A DNA stretch of 64,000 bases from the NCBI GenBank assembly GCA_965197495.1, contig OZ240210.1:6076001-6140000 (forward strand), given 5' to 3'. The notes below the pieces were generated by a model. That model saw nothing but the letters and a program-made list of their open reading frames with translations, was not told the DNA's origin and ran no database searches. A program made the position numbers and the translations under genes. This DNA is from SMYC01 sp965197495 (GTDB lineage: Bacteria > Acidobacteriota > Vicinamibacteria > Marinacidobacterales > SMYC01). This document shows positions 27,546 to 35,742 of the stretch, piece after piece. Numbering within the stretch: the stretch's first letter is position 1; each line of letters opens with the position of its first letter.

Positions 27546-27934
27546 GCCACGACTCTATCGAATAGCACGCGTCCTTGCTCGATGAGCCGCTCCAATATAG
27601 AGGGCTCGCCGTCTTTTCCGGAGACGAATTGCCCGAGAGGGCACACGCCGCCGGGCTCCGCAGGGAGAAGCACCCAAAGCGCCAAATAAATGATCGGCCC
27701 GACGAAGCTCGCGAAGGTCAGCACGATGAAAGCGAGCCGGACGAAAGTGACCGAGACGTCGAAGGCCTCGGCGAGAGCGACCGAAACGCCGGCCGCCAGC
27801 CGTCCAGGCTGATTCCGATAGGCTTCGCGTGCGGACGGGCCTCCTAGTGAGCTGCGGCAGTGCGGGCAAATCGTCGCCTGAGTCTGAACCGGCTCGGCGC
27901 AAAAAGGGCAAGTTTTGGTGGTATTTTCATCCAT
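27485..27934 (-). CDS. PspC-domain protein with zinc ribbon (2)
   Basis: 149 residues from ATG 27934. The zinc ribbon is TKTCPFCAEPVQTQATICPH, then CRSS. The PspC core is RLAAGVSVALAEAFDVSVTF, followed by the hydrophobic SFVGPIIYLALWVLLPAEPG. A C-terminal amphipathic part (ILERLIEQGRVLFDRVVAWF) follows. It is the first gene of the operon with the ECF sigma and its anti-sigma; the paralogue at 26180-26521 closes the operon. The arrangement suggests envelope stress sensing at both ends of one transcript. The 160 bp upstream (27935-28094) hold the likely promoter and no gene. Confidence 0.85.
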   Translation of the reverse strand: MDENTTKTCPFCAEPVQTQATICPHCRSSLGGPSAREAYRNQPGRLAAGVSVALAEAFDVSVTFVRLAFIVLTFASFVGPIIYLALWVLLPAEPGGVCPLGQFVSGKDGEPSILERLIEQGRVLFDRVVAWFRASPPPNGSEEPREGAS

Positions 27935-28094
27935 GTCACTTAGTAGTACTGAGGAAGGGGCCGATAGGTTCACGCCGCCTTCTGGAAGGAGGCACGGCGC
28001 TCTAGTCGAAAAAGCTCCTGGACGTCCTTCGCCCAGCAATACCTGAAAGCAAGCCCCTGAATGCCGAATGCCGAGCGCTGAATGCTGACAAAAA

Positions 28095-29759
28095 TCACAT
28101 CCTCTTATACTTAGTCCCCGCTCCACCCTCGCGCGGGCGCCACCGGGGTCCGAGCACGTCGGTCGTCTTGCAATCGACGCAATTAGAAAAGTTGACGACG
28201 AGCTCGTCACCTTGCCGCTCGTAGACGGCGGCGGGGCACATGTGCTCGTAGAAGCGCGCGACTTCGGGCGGGATATCGCTAGACGCCGTGAGATGGGACG
28301 GCATGTCGTCGCGAGTGTTGTTGCCGGAGCGGAACACCCCGTCGAGCTTGCTGAACGTCAGCGAGCCGTCGGGCTTGAGCTCTTTCGACGGCGTGACCGT
28401 CTTACGATCGGCGGCGTCCTCCTCGACGTCGATCTTCGAGCCGAACGCCGCGCCGCCGGTCACCGTCATGAGGCCGGCTTTGAAGCCGCCGACGTAAAAG
28501 CCTGATTTGAATCCGAGCCGCATGTTGCGCGTGCGATGGAGATCCTTGCGGATGAAGCTCGCGTGAACGGCTTGGTCGTAGCCCGCGAGCGCCGTGGCCG
28601 TCGTGTCGCCTTTCTTGAGCGCGTCGTAGATCGTGCGCGCGGCGAGCATGCCTGACTTCATCGCATAGTGGATGCCTTTGAGAGACGGGACGTCGACGAA
28701 GCCAACCGCGTCGCCGACCATGACGAGCCCGTCTCCGTGAAGCCGTTCGGGGAGCGAGTGGTAGCCACCCTCCGGGATCGTCTTCGCGCCCCACTCGAGC
28801 ATTTCGCCGCCTTCGAGGTACGGACGGAAGAGGGGGTGCTGCTTCATGTCCTGCAAGAGGCCGTGCACATCGAGCGAGGATTCTTTGTAGTCGAGCCCGA
28901 TGACGAGGCCGATGGCGGCAAGGTTCTCGGTGAGCGGGTAGAAGAAGCTCCCGCCGAACGCGTCGCGTGGGAGCGGCCAACCGAGCGTGTGGATGACGGC
29001 GTCGAGGGGGCGCTTCGTTTCCCAGAGCTCTTTCACGCCGAGCGCGTAGATCTGCGGGTTCGGCGACGCGATCTTCTGCCAGCCCAGATAGGCCTGGGTG
29101 AGCGGTCCGCGCGTGCCTTCGGAGAGCACGGTGACTTGGGCGGTGACGTTGGTGGGCGGCATGTAGTTGCCGCCGGGCTTGCCGTCTTTTGTCAAACCGC
29201 CGGGCGTCGTCCGTACGCCCGTGACGCGCGAGCCTTCCACCAGGAGCTCGTCCGCGGGAAAGCCCGTGAACAAATTGACACCGAGCCCCTCGGCCTTTTC
29301 GCCGAGCCAGCGCACGAGCTCCGAGATCGATGCGACGAAGTTACCTTCGTTTTGCATCGTCGGCGGGGTGGGAAGGCGCATCGAGCCGCCTTCAGTCACG
29401 AAATAGACGCGCTCACCGTCCACTTTCGCGCGGAACGGGAAGTCGCTGTCGGAAAGATCGGGAAAGAGCTCTCGGAAAGCAATCGGGTTCACGACCGCTC
29501 CGGAGAGACAATGCTGCCCTAACTCTTCGGACTTCTCGAGAACGCCGATCTCGATCTCACGCGCTCCATCTTTTTTGACGAGCTTCGCGAGCTCGATGGC
29601 GCCGGCGAGACCCGCGGGCCCGCCGCCGACGAAGACCACATCCATCGGGACCGCTTCGGCTTCGGCTTCGGCTACGTCAGTGGGGGGCTGCTCTTCGCGG
29701 ATCAGCTCGTCCGCTGCGAGCGAGGGTTGGTAGTCACGAGGTACGAAAGAGCTCGACAT
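28095..29759 (-). CDS. electron-transfer flavoprotein-ubiquinone oxidoreductase
   Basis: 554 residues from ATG 29759; the start shares one base with the stop of the aconitase-like gene (TGATG). FAD motif VVFVGGGPAGLAGAIELAKL at 42-61, then LGQHCLSGAVVNP, VLSEGTRGPLTQ, FVDVPSLKGIHYAMKSGMLA and the quinone/iron-sulphur region. ETF-QO passes electrons from ETF to membrane quinone during fatty- and amino-acid oxidation. The C-terminal cluster region reads HMCPAAVYE and NFSNCVDCKTTDVLGP: the fourth Cys of the usual C-x2-C-x2-C group is Thr (codon ACC), so one expected ligand of the [4Fe-4S] cluster is missing. A much longer upstream open frame is a shadow of the aconitase-like gene. Confidence 0.88.
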   Translation of the reverse strand: MSSSFVPRDYQPSLAADELIREEQPPTDVAEAEAEAVPMDVVFVGGGPAGLAGAIELAKLVKKDGAREIEIGVLEKSEELGQHCLSGAVVNPIAFRELFPDLSDSDFPFRAKVDGERVYFVTEGGSMRLPTPPTMQNEGNFVASISELVRWLGEKAEGLGVNLFTGFPADELLVEGSRVTGVRTTPGGLTKDGKPGGNYMPPTNVTAQVTVLSEGTRGPLTQAYLGWQKIASPNPQIYALGVKELWETKRPLDAVIHTLGWPLPRDAFGGSFFYPLTENLAAIGLVIGLDYKESSLDVHGLLQDMKQHPLFRPYLEGGEMLEWGAKTIPEGGYHSLPERLHGDGLVMVGDAVGFVDVPSLKGIHYAMKSGMLAARTIYDALKKGDTTATALAGYDQAVHASFIRKDLHRTRNMRLGFKSGFYVGGFKAGLMTVTGGAAFGSKIDVEEDAADRKTVTPSKELKPDGSLTFSKLDGVFRSGNNTRDDMPSHLTASSDIPPEVARFYEHMCPAAVYERQGDELVVNFSNCVDCKTTDVLGPRWRPREGGAGTKYKRM

Positions 29760-31801
29760 CACACACCAAACTCTTCGGGGCTCCACTTCAGGCCGAGCTC
29801 GCTCGGTGGGCCCATATAGCCGAAAAGCGCCGAGGCCGCGACGATGGCCGGGCTCGCGAGATAGCCGAGCCCGCCGAGGCCCATACGATTTTGCCAATTG
29901 CGATTGAACGTCGTGATCGCTGTTTCGCCCTCCTTCAATGCGTCGGGACCCTGGCCGAAGCAGGGGCCGCACCACGAGTCTCGAATCTGACCTCCCGCCG
30001 CGCGCAAGACGTCGGCGATCGACTCGCCACCGAGGCGAGTCTCGGGCAGCTCGATCTGCTGTTTCACACCACCCGAGCCCGGAAAGATGATGAAATCGCA
30101 CGCCGCGCGATCGCGTCCGTTCCGCCTCGCCACATAGAGCACGAGCGCCGCCTCCAAGAGGTCCTGATAGCTCCCGTTCGTGCATGAGCCGATATAGGCT
30201 TTGTCGAACGCGAGCCGCTCGCCCGCGACGTCCTCGGCGGCGAAGGCGTTTCCAGGGGAAAAAGGTTTCGCGATCATGGGCACGATCTCGGAGAGGTCGA
30301 GCGTCTCGTCGATCGCGTAGCGTGCGTCGGCGCCGGGACGGATCGACGGATAGGGGAGATCGTTCCTTCTGCCTTGGTCTCGGTACCATGCATAGGTGAG
30401 CTCGTCCTGCGCGAAGATGCCGTTTTGCGCTTCGGCTTCCGCCATCATGTTGCAGATCGTGTTGCGATAGGCGATGGGAAGCTCCAAGTTTGCGTCCACG
30501 AACTCCACCGACATGCCCTGAGACTGCTGAGCACCCCAACGCGCGAGGAGCGCGAGCACGATGTCCTTCCCGCTGACCCAAGGCTGAAGCTTGCCTTGGA
30601 ACGCGATGCGTCGCGCGCGCGCGAGCGTGAAATAGATGTAACCCGTCGACCAACCAAAGCCGAGCGTCGTCAAGCCGACCCCAATCCCAATCGCGCCATA
30701 GGCTCCATAGGCGCGGCTATGTGAATCGGCGCCGGGAACGAACTGACCGGGAAGAATCAGGCCTTGCTCGGGAAAGTAGAAGTGAAAGATCCCGTCTCCC
30801 GGCGTCGCGTAGTAGGGCTTCTCCATTCCTTGGAGCTTTGCGAACGCACGACCGATCGAGGTCTGCTTGTCGTCCGAATCGAGACCGGTGAAGACGAAAT
30901 GATCGTTGGCCACGGCGGCTTGGCGCGGGTAGATAGCGTCGCCACCCGTGATTTGGTTGAACGTATGGATCGCGAAGGGCGCGGTGCCGTCCGATACAGG
31001 GAGAAGATCGGCATATACGCGCAACGTCGCGCCCGGCTCGACCTTGGCGTCTTTGTCGACGCGGTGCGCCCACACGATCTGCTCAGTCGTCGTGAGCCCG
31101 CGCGCGGTCTCTACGTCGGGCCAAACGATTACCGGTTGGCGCTGCACCGATTCCGGGAACTCCCGGCGGCCGACGGCAAAGATCCCTCCGGAGCGGCGGA
31201 TCTCGTCTTCCTTCGCCGTCAGCGGGAGCGGTGTGTAAGTCTTTTCCTGCGTGATGTTCGCGAGCTCGCGGGTCTCGCGGTCGTAAGAAAGCTCGTCCCC
31301 GTCGCGCGCGTCGTCGACGGCTTCGGGGGACTGTACAACTTCGAGCCCGAGATTGAACGCGTTGCGTCGGAAGATGTCGCCCATGTTGTCGCCGCAGACG
31401 ATGACCATCTCGAGGCCGACCTCTTCAGCAACGGCTTTGAGGCCGGCGGGGCTCATCTCGCGGGAGGAGCCGATGGCGAAACGGGCGCCGGCGACGACGA
31501 ACGTCTCGCCCGCGTGCACCCGTTTGCGAAAATCCGGCATCAAGTAACGGAATGCGCCCAGTTTCCACTTCTCGTCGAGCGAGTCGAGGCTTTCCGAGAC
31601 GCAGTCCTTGGCAGGCGTGATCTGGTCGGTATCGATCGCGTCGAGCTTCTGTCCGGGCCGCTTGGGGTCCCAGAAGATGAGGGCTTTACCTCTCAGCTCG
31701 CCTTCCGAGTCGGCCGAGGCTTTCTCAGCGTGGGCTCCGGACCGGCTCGACGAGGTAGCGCGCTTGGTTTTGGCTGGCTGGATGACGTGCATGCGTCTCA
31801 A
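29759..31801 (-). CDS. aconitase-superfamily protein with swivel domain first
   Basis: 680 residues. The swivel domain comes first: GKALIFWDPKRPGQKLDAID, then ARFAIGSSREMSPAGLKA with the substrate Ser/Arg motif GSSRE at 111-115. The catalytic domains follow: GADSHSRAYGAYGAIGIGVG at 357-376, IGSCTNG at 537-543 and CGPCFG at 611-616, giving the three Cys ligands of the [4Fe-4S] cluster. Mitochondrial and AcnA aconitases have the reverse order, while AcnB has swivel first but with a HEAT-like domain that is absent here. The reaction is citrate/isocitrate, homocitrate or isopropylmalate isomerisation and cannot be fixed by eye. It is translationally coupled with the ETF-QO gene. Confidence 0.85.
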   Translation of the reverse strand: MRRMHVIQPAKTKRATSSSRSGAHAEKASADSEGELRGKALIFWDPKRPGQKLDAIDTDQITPAKDCVSESLDSLDEKWKLGAFRYLMPDFRKRVHAGETFVVAGARFAIGSSREMSPAGLKAVAEEVGLEMVIVCGDNMGDIFRRNAFNLGLEVVQSPEAVDDARDGDELSYDRETRELANITQEKTYTPLPLTAKEDEIRRSGGIFAVGRREFPESVQRQPVIVWPDVETARGLTTTEQIVWAHRVDKDAKVEPGATLRVYADLLPVSDGTAPFAIHTFNQITGGDAIYPRQAAVANDHFVFTGLDSDDKQTSIGRAFAKLQGMEKPYYATPGDGIFHFYFPEQGLILPGQFVPGADSHSRAYGAYGAIGIGVGLTTLGFGWSTGYIYFTLARARRIAFQGKLQPWVSGKDIVLALLARWGAQQSQGMSVEFVDANLELPIAYRNTICNMMAEAEAQNGIFAQDELTYAWYRDQGRRNDLPYPSIRPGADARYAIDETLDLSEIVPMIAKPFSPGNAFAAEDVAGERLAFDKAYIGSCTNGSYQDLLEAALVLYVARRNGRDRAACDFIIFPGSGGVKQQIELPETRLGGESIADVLRAAGGQIRDSWCGPCFGQGPDALKEGETAITTFNRNWQNRMGLGGLGYLASPAIVAASALFGYMGPPSELGLKWSPEEFGV

Positions 31802-31849
31802 GAGACATTATAAGTCCAGGAGAGAGCCCGTGAGGAGGAAGCTCAACTC

Positions 31850-31877
31850 GGCCCGATGGGGGGGGACCCATCGGGCC
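31850..31877. terminator. perfect hairpin in the intergenic region
   Basis: GGCCCGATGGG (31850-31860) pairs perfectly with CCCATCGGGCC (31867-31877) around a short G-rich loop. On the + strand it is followed by TTATT, giving a weak terminator shape. It lies 50 bp upstream of the aconitase-like gene, so it might instead be an operator or leader hairpin for that gene. Confidence 0.4.
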
Positions 31878-32038
31878 TTATTGAAGCTGAACGGCCGTGA
31901 CGCCGTCCACTAGACCCAAAGGATGCCGTTCGTATTCATGAGTTCCGCACCTCCGTCGAACGCAAAGTCTGGGTTTCCGTTTGGGAACAAAATACTGCCA
32001 TCCCCGCAATGAGCAGTAAACTACTTTTTGTGGTTTTT

Positions 32039-32125
32039 TTATCCACAGCCCCTAGATTGTGTGTTCTCGTTGTCAACAACGAATCCACAGGATCTGCACA
32101 ACTTATCCGCAGGGGATGTGGATGG
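32039..32125. other. cluster of DnaA-box-like 9-mers next to AT-rich DNA
   Basis: TTATCCACA (32039-32047, perfect consensus), GAATCCACA (32081-32089), TTATCCGCA (32103-32111) and reverse TGTGGATGG (32117-32125) lie within 87 bp, followed by an AT-rich stretch to 32197. This resembles a small replication-origin-like DnaA binding cluster. No dnaA, dnaN or gidA gene is nearby, so origin function is uncertain. The rest of 31878-32154 has no gene. Confidence 0.35.
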
Positions 32126-32160
32126 TTCAAGATTCAGTTATTTCAATATCAAGAAAGCGT

Positions 32161-32197
32161 AACGGCCGATCCACTAATCAATTTGGATCAATATTAA
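32161..32197 (+). pseudogene. 3'-end remnant of an M28 peptidase gene
   Basis: GCCGATCCACTAATCAATTT then GGATCAATATTAA encodes ADPLINLDQY-stop, almost the same as the last codons of the M28 peptidase at 37857 (ADPQINPDQYQY-stop), in opposite orientation. The shared AAAAAGCGTAACGCAAAGG downstream continues after the MITE. It is the tail of a lost paralogue or a product of recombination. Confidence 0.5.
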
Positions 32198-32385
32198 CCC
32201 TAATCGCAAATAAACGTCACCGTGTCTGAGGTCTTTGGCCCCGTGAATAGCACCTTTTCCAGGTTCTGCATACACCGTGCAGAATCACCTATAGTGGCGG
32301 CGAGCGGGTGCCCCAGCACGAGCTTCTCGCCTGCGCTCAGTGCGGTGTTTCGCGTTTTCGTGCTTCGAAGATTTTGCGATTAGGG
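32198..32385. mobile_element. 188-bp MITE flanked by TTAA
   Basis: Terminal inverted repeats CCCTAATCGCAAA and TTTGCGATTAGGG, with TTAA directly outside both ends (32194-32197 and 32386-32389). The ends match those of the two IS1380-like elements in this window (CCCTAATCG...CGATTAGGG, TTAA or CTAA duplications). There is no coding capacity, so it is a non-autonomous derivative moved by that transposase. A paralogous site without the element exists near 37839-37870. Confidence 0.8.
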
Positions 32386-32400
32386 TTAAAAAAGCGTAAC

Positions 32401-32432
32401 GCAAAGGCGCAAAGGCGCAAAGGCGCAAAAGG
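32401..32432. repeat. short tandem repeat GGCGCAAA
   Basis: GCAAAGGCGCAAAGGCGCAA then AGGCGCAAAAGG: about three and a half units of a 9-bp repeat directly after AAAAAGCGTAAC. A shorter version occurs in reverse at 37823-37850, downstream of the M28 peptidase gene. The following 32433-32577 shows no gene. Confidence 0.6.
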
Positions 32433-33431
32433 AAAAAAAGCAAGAACTGAAAGGGAGTGTAAAAGAAAAAGATGCTTCTCCGCGGAACCTTTGCCTTTCT
32501 TTTGGGTTGTCAAAGGCAGGGGATGTGGGGATAGGAGGGGATAAGGGGATAAGAAAAGAAAAACAGGACCTGTCATTTTTCTTTTGCCTCTCCTGCCATT
32601 TCAGTGGATCCTCTCGAGGGTGAGACCGCCACAGTTTAGGTAGACGAGACTGATGAGAGCTTCGGCAGAGTGGAGTCCAAAGCTGCGGTGGCTCAGCAGC
32701 CGGATTTTGTTGTTCATTCCTTCGAGTCGGCCGTTGCTGAGTCTCCACGTGACCCACGCGATGACGCCATCGAAGTGGCTGCGGATCATCTTCGCCGCGC
32801 GTTTGACGGGCTCTATCCTCGAGCTCATAGCGCGCCGCAGCCATCCTCGGAGAAACTTCTTGGCCCATGTCTCGGTTTTGTAGGTGTAGAGGTCCATGAA
32901 GTCGTCGCGCAGAAGCATGGCGCGGTAGAGGCGACGATTAGCTCGTACCTGCTCGCGGAGCACCCGTTTGTCTTTCGCGCTGCGGTTGTGTTTGGCCTTG
33001 AGAAGGGGAAACTTGGTGTTCTTGAGGTTGCGTCGGGCAGTCCCTTTGAGCTCGCGCACCAGCTCGCGCCGGGTCTCATCCATGGCCTCGTTCAGATGCT
33101 TGACGATGTGGAAGCGGTCAAAGATCACCCGTGCCTGAGGAGCCTTTTTGCCGACGACAGTTATGTACGGCTCCCACATGTCCATGCTGACCGCTTCGAG
33201 CTCCGCGGCTCTTTGTGGTCCGAGCTTGCGGAAAAACCGCAGCAGCGTCTTGGCCTTGCGCTCCTTTCCCGCCCAGACGACCCGGCCGCTGAGATGGTCT
33301 ATTACCACTGTTAACCCTAATCGCAAAAAAAAGAGAGCAAAGTAGCGCGAAAGTATTGACAAAGGAGCCTCTGGGTTTATGTTTGGAGCGTTGCTTCCAA
33401 ACAAAACACCAAACGACCAGAGGCCCCTATA

Positions 33432-35325
33432 GTGCGCTTGAAACTATCTCGATTTCGCCGGAACTTCAACAAGGATCTTCCGATCGAGTTCACAGAGCAG
33501 AACCTGAGCTCGTTTGGTGGACTGGAACTGTTTTCACGATATTTGCACCGCGTTGAGCTAAGCCGCCGGGTAGGAAAGGCGTGCAGAGGAAAAGGCATTC
33601 GGTCGGACTACGGGAGCGTCCGACTGGTTCTGGTGTTGGTTGGGATGCTGCTCGTGGGAGCTCGTCGTCTAGAGCACCTGCAGTATGTCTGTGATGACCC
33701 GATGCTGCTTCGCTTCTGTGGGTTGAGAAGACTACCGAGCCGTCCGACGATCGTGAATTGGCTGAAGCAATTCACGGGAGAGCGGCTCAAGGGCCTATCG
33801 GAGTTGAACGGTGTATTGGTCCACGAGCAGGTCGAGCGATTGGGTCTGAACCGTCTGACGGTAGATATGGACGGCACCGTGGTTCAGGCAGGCAATCAGG
33901 TTGGATGGGCGTTTCGAGGATTCAATCCTCATCGCAAGAAGAATAAAAGGGTTCTCCTGTCGTTTCGGGGGATCTGATTTGTGTTGGAGGGCATGGCCTA
34001 TGGACGCTGCCGCGATTGTGGAAAACGCCGGAAACTCCGGGCGAGAGAGGCGTTTAGGGAAAGGTTGTGAGCACGTACAAACGTGGAGCGGCGTTTTCCA
34101 CAATCGTTTGGAAAACGCTTCGCGTTTCCCACGAGCGCCCACAGGCCCCTCCTGGTATATATACAAGAAAGATTAATTCATATGGAATAAGGAAGGGGGG
34201 GCTCGATTAGTGGAGGCTATGGAAAACGCCCTTCCAGGCTTCGAAGAGAACTCAGTCATGAGCAAGGTCTGAACGACCAGAACCGTGGGGGCGTTTCCCA
34301 CAGCCTCGTCTCCCGCTGAGGGGCAGTGGCATTTGGTGAGGCCCGTGGGTTGAGAGGGTAAGCCATGTGTAGATGCGCATCGGCGAGAACGCTAGAATCT
34401 TTTTTTCCGAAAGAGAAAAGAGCGTTCCCGCGATGCGCGTTACTACGTTAGTCAACAAGCTCATCGGATTGCAAGGCCTGTGGGTCCGAGGTTTCCACTT
34501 CCAGGCGGACAAAGCCAGAGTGGTGGTGGATGTAGTACCACGGAGGAGGAAGCCTCTGTGCGGGATTTGCGGACGAAAGGTCCGCAAGAGCTACGGGGCC
34601 AGTTCGGTCGGTCCCGAAAGCTGGAATTCCGCACGGACGCCGCGTTTTTCAACGAAAAGATTCTCAAGAGGCTAGAGCGCTCCCGAAGCGAGTTCGCGAT
34701 CAAGGCTCCGTTCTGGCCGTGGCTCGGCCTAAAGGAGGTCGTCGCTGGGCGCAAGCGATGGCACCGCGTGAGTGACGAAATCGACGGCTTCTCCATCAAA
34801 CACTTCATCGAGCCCTGGAATATCACCGTCCGGATCGCGATCTATCGGAAGCGAGTTCGACATCGAACGGCGAAGAACTTCCAGCTCGACCTGTTTTCTC
34901 CAGACGACGGCTACTTCGAGTACTCAGCCGTCGCCACCAACAAATCGCTCACCGTCCAACGCCTTTGGTACTTCGCTGCTGGGCGAGGCGGCCAAGAGAA
35001 AACCTTCGCCGAATTGCGCAGCCAGTTCGCTCTCGACGTCGTGCCCACTAAAAACTATGCCGCCAATAGCGCCTGGCAACAGTTGAACGTGCTCGCACAC
35101 AACCTGTGTCGCAGCTTTCAGCTCGACACCATCGCTGAAACGAAAGGCATCTCTCGAAAGCGTACATGCACCCATCTGCTGCACACCATCCGCACCATCC
35201 GCTTCCGCATCATCAACAAAGCCGGCCGCCTCGTTCGCGTTAGTGGTCGAAACGCGCTCCGAATGGCCACAAACTCCTCCACTCAGACACTCTTTGAAAG
35301 AATCGAACTCGCGCTAGCGTCATGA
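33432..35325 (+). pseudogene. IS1380-like transposase, copy A, interrupted by an ISL3 fragment
   Basis: The N-terminal part (MRLKLSRFRRNFNKDLPIEF, PTIVNWLKQFTGERLKG, LTVDMDGTVVQAGNQVGWAF) reads to FNPHRKKNK, then ISL3 sequence begins at 33950. The C-terminal part resumes at 34589 with LRGQFGRSRKLEFRTDAAFF and continues to the end (RMATNSSTQTLFERIE). Compared with copy B about 41 residues are missing between the parts. An artificial fusion frame (34480-35325) joins ISL3 and IS1380 coding sequence. Confidence 0.9.
33950..34588 (+). mobile_element. ISL3 fragment (left end plus transposase N-terminus)
   Basis: Starts with the ISL3 end GGTTCTCCTGTCGTTTCGGG and includes the complete leader, the start hairpin and the transposase ATG (34433), but stops after GRKVRK at about 34588, where IS1380-like sequence resumes. 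The other ISL3 end and adjacent target DNA are gone, so a deletion followed the insertion. It is a one-ended, immobile copy. Confidence 0.88.
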
Positions 35326-35742
35326 ATTATTGTTCGATTAGGGTTAAGTACTTGTGGCGTTTGCGGTAGCTGATCTCGTCCATCCCAATCACCCGCAATC
35401 CATCGAGCTCGCGCCGCTCATTCCGCTGCTCGGCAACCACTCGCTGGATGATCCGTCGCACCGAACGCCACGTCACTCGGAAATAGTTCGCTACGGCGCT
35501 GACGTCCGTCCTCTGTGCCAGCCACGCTACCTCTTGTTCGAAGCTTTTGGTAAAGCGGCTTCCCTTGTCGGCCCAAGGCACCTTTTCTCTGACCACTCCA
35601 CACCGCCGACATACCACTCGTCGGATCGAGTAGCAAAGATAGGTCCGGACTCCGAACAGGTCCAAGTGCCGCCAGTAGTGATTGTAGCGATCTTTGTTCT
35701 TGCGGACCTTTCGTCCGCAAATCCCGCACAGAGGCTTCCTCC

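Larger units (their letters stand above)
33315..35343 (+). mobile_element. IS1380-like insertion sequence, copy A (TTAA target)
   Basis: Ends CCCTAATCGCAAA (33315) and CGATTAGGG (to 35343), flanked by TTAA on both sides (33311-33314 and 35344-35347). Copies 1 and 2 of ISL3 show the uninterrupted site with a single TTAA in CTGTTAAGTAC. It contains about 640 bp of an ISL3 element that replaced about 120 bp of its own sequence. Confidence 0.92.

Noticed and set aside
28095..30653. 852-residue version of the ETF-QO protein
   Set aside because: The first 298 residues are an out-of-frame reading of the aconitase-like gene; the family N-terminus begins at 29759.
32401..32432. Possible CRISPR-like repeat array
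   Set aside because: Units are 9 bp with no spacers; it is a short tandem repeat, and no cas genes are present.
34480..35325. Novel 281-residue fusion protein
   Set aside because: The frame is an accidental join of ISL3 and IS1380-like coding sequence at a deletion joint, preceded by the hairpin of ISL3; no reason to think it is functional.
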